From: Parietaria judaica
Lineage: Eukaryota > Streptophyta > Magnoliopsida > Rosales > Urticaceae
Reading direction: 5' to 3'
Length of the DNA stretch: 64,000 bases
NCBI GenBank assembly: GCA_954871525.1
Contig: OX940864.1
Span: forward strand, 11,216,001-11,280,000
This document shows, piece by piece, positions 53,996-64,000 of the stretch. Positions within the stretch are counted from its first letter, which is position 1, and the number at the start of each line of letters is the position of its first letter. The position numbers and the translations under genes are program-made. Below the pieces are notes generated by a model, which searched no databases, was not told the DNA's origin, and saw only the letters and a list, made by a program, of their open reading frames with translations.

Positions 53996-54330
53996 GAGTT
54001 GTAGAACTCGCTTACATTGACTTCAGATTTCGACTTGGTGGATAGAACTCGTTTACATGCACACCCATGGAGTTCATTGACTTCAGATTTCGACTTGCAC
54101 AGCGAGAATCGGTATAGACGATTCATATAAATAAATGAGTTTATTGTGAGTTGTGACTAAAGAAACATCCACAAAAAGTAAATTTGGTTAGTTTTTTTTT
54201 TTGAAGGAAAAAAATAAATAAATAAATAACATAGATTAATAGTGGTAATGTACTGAAAGTGTGTTCAATTTAAATAACATAGATTCAAGTTTTTTTTAGT
54301 GGCAAATGTACTAAAATTTCACTTTCCTAC
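53996..54330. other. Noncoding DNA with short direct repeats
   Basis: TAGAACTCGCTTACAT and TTGACTTCAGATTTCGACTTG each occur twice (about 54,001-54,110). A related AGAACTCGCTTACACGCAC lies at 55,392. No gene seen. Confidence 0.5.
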
Positions 54331-54424
54331 GGCTTGATGTACGACTCGCCAGAGGCCAAGGTCGGTGCAGACGTACATGATCCCGAGCTCGTGCTGCAGC
54401 TTGATCTCGTGCCCCATCGGGTCC
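54331..54424 (-). pseudogene. CDPK exon 1 fragment lacking the glycine loop
   Basis: The minus strand reads DPMGHEIKLQHELG and then IMYVCTD, matching residues 43-72 of the intact kinase at 55,743-58,430. A deletion removes the ELGRGEFG part of the ATP-binding loop, and a frameshift follows. It lies about 1.3 kb downstream of the intact gene's stop codon. A relic of a second copy or of a partial duplication. Confidence 0.75.
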
Positions 54425-54519
54425 AATTCCAATCACGTAAATTGGACGAAATCATTTATGTCAATAGTTGACGTTTTGCTTTCCCTCGTCGTTTCTCTTT
54501 TACTTCTACTTTTGTCGTT

Positions 54520-54717
54520 TTGGTTTTGAATCATTCATTTGTTTTTCTCATGTCGTTTCTTTTTTTCTTCTTAGGGTTGGTACTACATATTGATGAAAAT
54601 CCAAAAGACTTGGAGTTTGACGTAGAGACAAACAAAGCAACTTTTGCCAAACAGCTCTTAAAAATACCTCAACTAACTGGTATTAAGAAGAAAGACATCG
54701 GTATTTATACGGTATAA
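54520..54717 (+). CDS. Unrecognised 65-codon ORF
   Basis: A hydrophobic start (FVFLMSFLFFFLGLVLHI) is followed by a polar segment IDENPKDLEFDVETNKATFA. Not recognised. CTTCTTAG just before GGTTGGTAC could be a splice acceptor, in which case the polar half would be an exon fragment. It could equally be chance. Confidence 0.12.
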   Translation: MVLNHSFVFLMSFLFFFLGLVLHIDENPKDLEFDVETNKATFAKQLLKIPQLTGIKKKDIGIYTV

Positions 54718-54949
54718 ATTATACCGAGCACACATTACACACGACACGAAGAGCAGACCTTCCACATACAGTAAACGTAACCTACTTTTAACAAACGAAG
54801 TGGTTAGTCCCTTAGTAAAAGAAAAAGAATGATAAGATTCTAAAACTATACAACCTAATAACCTAAAATTAATATCTAAACAAACCGGAAACTTAACTAG
54901 GGGCTAGTTTAAGTTCGCTACACAAAAATTGAATCTCGAAAAAACTGAG

Positions 54950-55380
54950 GTTTAGAAAACAAATCCGCGGGCTGTTCTTTAGTTTGAATATATCTCGCTT
55001 TAACTTGCTTTTGTGCTACTTTAAATCATCACTCTCTGTGCTTTGTCCATGAGTAAAAGACCGGATTGAGAGCAAGAGCTTGAGCTCCTTTACTGTCGCA
55101 CAACGACACCACCGGAATCTGTTATTGCAGCTTGAACCCGAGCTCCTTTATTAATAGAGAACTTGGCCAAACTAGTTCGGTGGCTGTAGAAGCTAACTCT
55201 GTATTCCGACTCGAGCGAGCCACAACTTTTTGCTACTTTGCAGAACACCAAATTTCCGGCTAAGAACACACAAGACCGACTTGTCGGCTTTCGATCATCG
55301 ACATTTGATGCCCCAATATGGATTAGAAAAACATTCTGTAATTGCAAAAAATTGCTAAACTAAATACCGAGACTTGGCCA
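54950..55380 (-). pseudogene. Copia RNase H remnant
   Basis: The minus frame at 55,090-55,347 includes NVDDRKPTSRSCVFLAGNL and SLESEYR, which correspond to the copia RNase H motifs DDRKSTSGYxFxLG and SSxEAEYxA. No LTRs could be paired around it, so it is an isolated fragment. Confidence 0.7.
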
Positions 55381-55742
55381 TTTATGTACCTTAGAACTCG
55401 CTTACACGCACACCAACGATTTACAAGAAAATACTTTTCAACTTTTAAAAAGTATAATTAATATTACGGGATAACGCACCAATGATTTCGCAAAATAATA
55501 TCCAATTCTTCTGTGAACATATTTACATTCATAATAAATTTAATTTCGAAGACACTTTCTCTTCAAACACTGTTACAACAAACATACAATACTCCCACAC
55601 CGGACGAAACTCTCACAAAAATGAATATAGAATCAACAGTGGAAGAACTATTGATCGAGAAATAGCCCGGAAAAAGAAGGAACGAATTTCGGATTCTTTC
55701 TCCATAATGTATTTTATCAAAACATTTAGCTGATTTGATTCT
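55381..55742. other. Intergenic DNA downstream of the CDPK
   Basis: No gene seen. It includes the 3' untranslated region of the kinase. The plus-strand 83-codon frame (55,482-55,733) has no recognisable content. Confidence 0.4.
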
Positions 55743-58430
<2,688 letters not shown>

Positions 58431-58700
58431 GGAAACCTCAGCGAAGCTTCAACGAAAGCAATTCTCCGATTCCGAGCTGAAATTGGGTCGCCGGAGGCGA
58501 TCGGAGACGGAGAAATCGACGAAGTGGATCGCGATTGGGAGAATTGATGGCGATTTGGGAGAGAATTGAGGAGCGAGAAAGTGAGAATTTATGAGAGAGA
58601 AATGATCGACGACGAAATTGGGGATTTTGACATGGATTTAGCGTGTGAAATCCACCACCTGAATTTGATTAAATTAATTACGTAATTAAGAAGACAGAGA
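58431..58700 (-). promoter_or_regulatory. CDPK 5' leader and promoter region
   Basis: On the minus strand a CT-rich leader (TCTCTCTCAT, CTCGCTCCTC, CTTCGTCGATTTCTCCGTC) precedes the ATG. A CTCATAAATTCTC near 58,590 is a weak TATA candidate. The plus-strand 215-codon frame over exon 1 is a shadow caused by the GC-rich coding strand. Confidence 0.45.
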
Positions 58701-60500
58701 GAAAGAGAGGGATTAAGAACATGGGAAAGAGAATTAAGGGTGTAATGTCCGAAATGACCTTGTTTCCCAGATACTTCTTCCTCTTTGACTTTCTCTCTCT
58801 AGGAGTAGGACGATGCCTTCGTTGATGACATGAAAGAAACGTTCGTTATAAACGACAGGAAATATCAGAGCAGATCTTGTTTTTTAGTTTTTACCGAAAA
58901 TGCCCAAACACGGACGCCTGCTATTGTTGAGGTGTCAATTTTGTGATCGGATTGACGATAATACCCCCCGACAGCTTTAACTGGAAAGTCTACATTCAAA
59001 GTTGAGTGCTATGAGAGGATTTAAAAGTGATAAAGTTCAATGCTTTTTGACTACTAAAACATCATTAGACAAAACAATCTCACTAGAAAAAGAAAAAAAG
59101 AAATATTTGTATTCAATTAGATCATATAATAGTACGAGTTTTTTACTAACTTTATAATAATATCATAATTATATATATATATATATATATATTCTTATTG
59201 CCCAAGTAAAGATTGTTCGGCATGTTCACACACGTAAATCACTAAAATTCACATTTGGTTTAACAAAATTAGAAACTTATGGTATGAGTATGTTGCCAAT
59301 TAACTAGCTAGGTCTCAACTCTCAATGCCTTTCAACTAAGGATATTGATGGCAATTCTAATAGCCTTAGATCCATATCGGTGGGAAGACGACTTCAAGCC
59401 CTATTTTTACGTGATTGACACTAATTTAGAGTTGTAGAAGTTGCACTAGGACGCACACATTCTATCGTAGTAGTTACGAATGTTGAAGATCGAACTTTCT
59501 CTAAAGGAACACTCGCTCCCAATGAGAGTACTTCTTAGACAACGAAGAAATATATTCAAAAAAAAAAAAAAATAGCTCAACCCTATTTTTCTACACAAAT
59601 TGTGTTTGACCTTTATGTAATGACCTATTTCTACATATACCTTGTCCATTATGAAGAAAGAGAAGAAGTGAGGGAGTGGCCAAAAGAACGCTTGTCACGG
59701 GATCGAGAAGATACCTCTTGAAAGACAAACTTTCTCAAGTCGCAGTCTTAAGCCACCGCACTTATACTCATGAAATCCTCATATCCGATATACGAATCGA
59801 GTAGCCTCTTTTTTAGCCAAACCACTATGAATTATTTAAGTCATTCATGTACATATGCATGATAATCTTTCACAATGTCTCTTTTTAACTTTACTAAAAC
59901 CTCGATCAAAAATAGTTATTTACTAAATCTTGCTTATAATCTCATCCTCCCTTGATAATATATTGGAAAACTACATCCAAAGTTATTCTGCATTCCATAT
60001 AAATTGTTGAAAAAATTCAAAATTTTATCTTCGCATTAAAAGCAAAACTCAAAACTTATTAAAACGATCATAAATGGCATTTTCAATCTAAATTAGTTAT
60101 GTTATAAGTGAATCCATTTTATTTACAAATTGATTCGAAACGTTTGTATATTATCTTGAAAAAAAAAAAACTTAAGAACTATAATAGAACATATATAAAT
60201 AATAGTAGTCCTCAAATAAAGTACTTTCATACTTAATCAAAAGCTATATTTTGTCAAAGAAAAATCTTTTTAAATGTTTAAAGAATTGGACTTAAAAAAT
60301 TTAGGATCACTTTGGTAAAGTTTGATGTTCGACATTTTTTACACAATACCAAAATAATTCGTTGACTTTGACTTTTTAATTTGGGGTAATTTCAGAGAAT
60401 CGACACGAACATCAAAATTAACGAGCATAGAGAAATGTAGCAAAATAGCTTGGGGATATTTTCGTAATCTTCCCACCAATTCAGCAAATCTGTAGTTAAT
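58701..60500. other. Intergenic DNA, no gene seen
   Basis: AT-rich with a (TA)n tract at about 59,168-59,192 and A-runs near 59,560 and 60,160. No frame or motif is supportable. Confidence 0.5.
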
Positions 60501-60547
60501 GCAATTGCCGAACGTCGTACTTGCAGTTGGCAGAGTGACTTCCTCGT

Positions 60548-60559
60548 CGTCTGCCACGT
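60548..60559. promoter_or_regulatory. Perfect G-box
   Basis: TGCCACGTGGCG, an extended G-box palindrome, in otherwise plain intergenic DNA. It may belong to the promoter of a gene outside the recognisable set. Confidence 0.3.
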
Positions 60560-63500
60560 GGCGCACTATAACTGGCTACTTCCACCGTTCAGTAGTTCTT
60601 GTCTTCTAAAATAGAAGCCAAACCAAAGCTTGTCAGAAAAGTTCGGTAAATTCGGCAAGTTGGAGATGATCGTTAATTCCAGTAATACCCCTCTAACTCC
60701 CTCGACTATTTCCATTTTTTAGAGGATAAATCTCGTCATTTAATTCTGCGTTGATGGTTTGACTAAAATCCAAACTATTTGACTTAGAGGTAATATTCTA
60801 CTATTTTCGCAATGACTATTTCACCCTTCTGGTGAGTTAGAGATAACTTGCTTTCTTCAAGGGGTTAATCGAAATTTCAGACAAACGGTTATTGTCAGTT
60901 TAACCTTCGTCTCAAGGTGGCGCGAAGAGGGATAGTTTGGTCATTTGTGACTGGAAGAGAGAAATTACCAAAAGGTACAGCCACTCTTTGAGCTGGCCAG
61001 TCAAAGCTGACGATTTTGACTTGGAAATACAAAAAGAAAAAAAGTTTTTTTTTAATGGAATTGTTTGTTCACCTAAACATATTGAATTGTTTGTAGCAAT
61101 TTATTTTTACTTACAGAAATTAATAAAATTTGACCCACGTACAAGATTTAATAACACGTTAAAATTTTGTTAAATAGATTTAAAAAATAAACATAATTTT
61201 ACAAAAAAATAGATAATCGAATTTCGATTGTGAAACAAAAATTAAATTTATGTTCCCACAAAAATCAAAAGATTGAATAGCTATGCAACTGCTAACCATA
61301 ATAAGTATTAATTCATGATGTTTTGCTAGTAAATAAAATGCAGTATAAAGAATATTTTAAAATTACCAAGCATGATGTAAACTATTGCTAATCTCATTCA
61401 CGGTTGGAAACTCTAAAATTATAGTCCATTGTTTCTTCACAGTTCACGCAATATATTTATTGGAGTCATGATATTATCTTATCACTCGAATTAAAAATCT
61501 ATGCATCTTTCTTCTAAAACCTCAAGAATATAATTTTTTTTACATTAGGAACCTAAAGTAGTTTAATTTTGTGATAAGTAGTTATGTGCACCGGAATTTG
61601 ACACTAAAACAACAACAAAATTTGATGACGAACACAATGACTAATAATACATTCTATTGTTTCGCAAATTTTCGGGCCATTTTCATCAATTAAATTACTT
61701 GTTATGCCAAACTTATAAAAATAAGGTATATATATATTTTATTATTATTTTAAGATTGAAGTCTTGATTAAAAAAATATATATATATATTGTTTGGCCAT
61801 AGTCTAAACTCTCAATTGCTATGATACTGAGATAAAGTCTTTCAATAATCAATGTAACATGTGTGCACTTATTTCATTGTCAATGATCTCTTAATATTGT
61901 AATTAATAATAGCTCTTTTACCAAAATTGTGTAAAAGAGCTATTGTATGTCCATTAGTGTAGCTAGGTAAAAGAAATTCTTGTGTAAACATTATTGTATA
62001 TCCATTAGTGTAGTGGTCCATACATATAGTCACTTGTAGTCATGTATATTATGACAAGTTTGAAGATAATATTTTTAACAACATATATAATAACATAGAT
62101 GATGAAATTGTGGTAGTTCTATGAAGAATAGGCATTCAGAAGTGCATGTGAACAATAACTTCTTAAATAAAAAAGTTAATTCACGAAACCGAAGGACTTT
62201 TTACGTGGATTATGGTGCATGCATTATTACCTTTTTATATTTTCACGTTTCTATAGTTATTATTAAGATAATTTGGTATCATCCTACACACACACACACA
62301 TATATATACATATATATATAGCTCTTCTTTTTCCTCCAACTTTCTTCCTAAGATCTTGGAAATCTTCCTAAGATCTTCAGCTGGATAAATTTTAAATTAT
62401 GTGCCATCTTTTCAAGGGAAGAAAATATAAAAAGGGATAATTGGATAATTGGTTTGTCAATATAGCTCTACATTTTTTATAGCCGGTAATTGGATCGACT
62501 TTATCTCGATTAATTTATCGATACATCTCTCACTTTTTTATATTAAATTCAATATGTCTCTCACTATGCTAGAGAAAATCGTAGTATAAAAACTCAAATA
62601 CAATTAACAAATATCATTACATGTCCGAAATATCAAAACAAATTATAATTAACCAAATACACTAATGATCGATTAATAAATGAAAATAATAAATTGAAAC
62701 ATGTCAAATTATAACAAATACTCGCTCATCTAGTCTAAACAAACTTACTTAATAGTACAAGCTAAAACATCAACAATCTTAATCTCGATATAAAGTGATC
62801 CTACCATCTAATTTAAGACTTGATTAAACATGAATATTATCTATATTCTATATAAATATGTAACTAGAATAACATGGATCCTATGACTTGTGATAGTTTA
62901 CAAATAGAGATATGAATAAATCCATTCAATTAATTAACTACGGTTGATATTTTAAATTAATATCTCCCTTTCCACACGTACGCACTTTTTTAGTTTTTTT
63001 TTTTAACTGCTTATTAAATAGAAAATAGAGAAGGAAAGTGCGCTAAATTGACATTATTATCAAAGACAAAAGGAAAGACTGGTGATGTTGTTGATTGCTG
63101 GTAGGGACACAAAGAAACACGCACGAAACAACAAAATAGTCTACATGTAAACGTGATAATGTGAAAAAGAAAAAAAAAATCCTTCTAAAAACCGAACCAG
63201 TATTCTGGTTGTGGCAAAAATCTAGATGTGGAATTTGTATTCCAAATTTAACAATAAGTTCTATTTACCTTTACTGTTTAGATTAATTTATATTATAAAT
63301 TAAAATTTTAAACTTTAAAAATTGTAATCCGAAACCGGAACTTGAATTCCGGATTTTCTTTTATATATGAATCAAACCGGAAACATATTCCACTTTTTAG
63401 GTAACTCTCTTAAGGAATTCATAAAATAAAATATATACCATGCACTTTTTAATTTAGAAAAATGAAAAATGAAAATTTCTAAATTCTATATTTTATTACG

Positions 63501-64000
63501 TAAAAAGTAGAGGAATCCGAAATTCAGTTTTTCATATTTACAATTTAGCCAAGAAGACTAGTTACTATGTTGTTTCTTATTTTGATTGTTCCTAATGAGA
63601 ACGAAAAAAAAAACACACATTCTAGAGAGCTCGTGATGTAATTCTCTTGACTTATTGCCTTGCTTGAGAAGTGGTAGAAAATAGCTAGATATTTCTAAGT
63701 TTATTAGTCGATTTCCTACTCCAAATCTTAGCAATTTGTAGATTTTTTTTTTTTTTTTTTATATCACGTTTAATACTATTTACTATAAAAGTTGGAAATA
63801 TCATAGCTATAGCTATTTCCATATAATATTTTTTTTCTTGCTCATCCTTTGATAGTTTCATAATTGACTTCATATCCGAAAAGTTGATTTTTTATTTTTT
63901 ATTTTTGTCATCCCAAACAAACTAGAAGGCCGTCTCAATATAATATATATTATATTATATTATATATATGTGTATAATTAAATTGTCTTTCTAGATGAAT
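60560..64000. other. Intergenic AT-rich DNA, no gene seen
   Basis: No coding region, TE domain or RNA gene is recognised. Small features: a near-repeat TTGTATGTCCATTAGTGTAG / TTGTATATCCATTAGTGTAG at about 61,943 and 61,995; (CA)n(TA)n at 62,286-62,320; a T run at 63,743-63,760; and an AT palindrome near 63,938-63,970. Confidence 0.5.

Noticed and set aside
60339..60566. 75-codon minus-strand ORF near the G-box
   Set aside because: No recognisable domain, no splice partner and low-complexity surroundings.

Overview
The window is nuclear DNA of a flowering plant, almost certainly a eudicot. It is AT-rich, has spliced genes with GT/AG introns, and is packed with plant transposon classes: Ty1/copia and gypsy LTR elements, an L1-type LINE, a tRNA-derived SINE, and hAT-, Mutator-, Harbinger- and pogo-like DNA elements. 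The species cannot be fixed from the sequence alone. Two kinds of host gene are readable: an intact calcium-dependent protein kinase, and a small family of Bowman-Birk-type trypsin inhibitor (BBI) genes. Fragments of NB-LRR resistance genes are also present.

Layout. (1) 1-8,190: 2.4 copies of a nearly identical 3.38-kb tandem repeat (type I). Each copy carries the cysteine-rich second exon of a BBI gene on the minus strand. (2) 8,190-21,240: a second tandem array of about 4.9-5.0 kb (type II). It carries the BBI promoter and signal-peptide exon without exon 2, mixed with hAT-like, Harbinger-like and 1.1-kb foldback elements. (3) 22,229-31,023: a decayed minus-strand Ty1/copia element interrupted by a 2.75-kb plus-strand solo LTR. 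(4) 31,652-49,436: a tandem segmental duplication. Copy A (31,652-44,012) and copy B (44,013-49,436) each hold NB-LRR fragments, a 0.68-kb long-TIR element and one BBI gene. Copy A gained a gag-only gypsy element rich in minisatellites and a CAAGG-ended transposon. Copy B gained a SINE, a pogo-type MITE and a small solo LTR. Each copy serves as the empty-site control for the other, so most insertions are resolved to the base. (5) 49,911-53,995: a decayed minus-strand LINE. (6) 54,000-55,400: scraps of CDPK exon 1 and copia RNase H. (7) 55,743-58,430: the intact eight-exon CDPK gene (minus strand, 530 aa). (8) 58,700-64,000: AT-rich DNA with no supported gene.

How the genes fit together. The BBI locus is the main story. 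Only one member (48,054-49,117) has start codon, signal peptide, matching splice phases, all 11 cysteines and a trypsin-type P1 Arg in the loop CTRSIPPQC. The other members have been broken apart: exon 2 alone in type I repeats, exon 1 alone in type II repeats, a start-codon mutation at 9,468, and a stop codon plus P1 Arg-to-Met in copy A. The cluster appears to have been amplified and dismantled by unequal recombination among repeats and transposons. The CDPK is an ordinary single-copy signalling gene and looks unrelated to the BBI locus.
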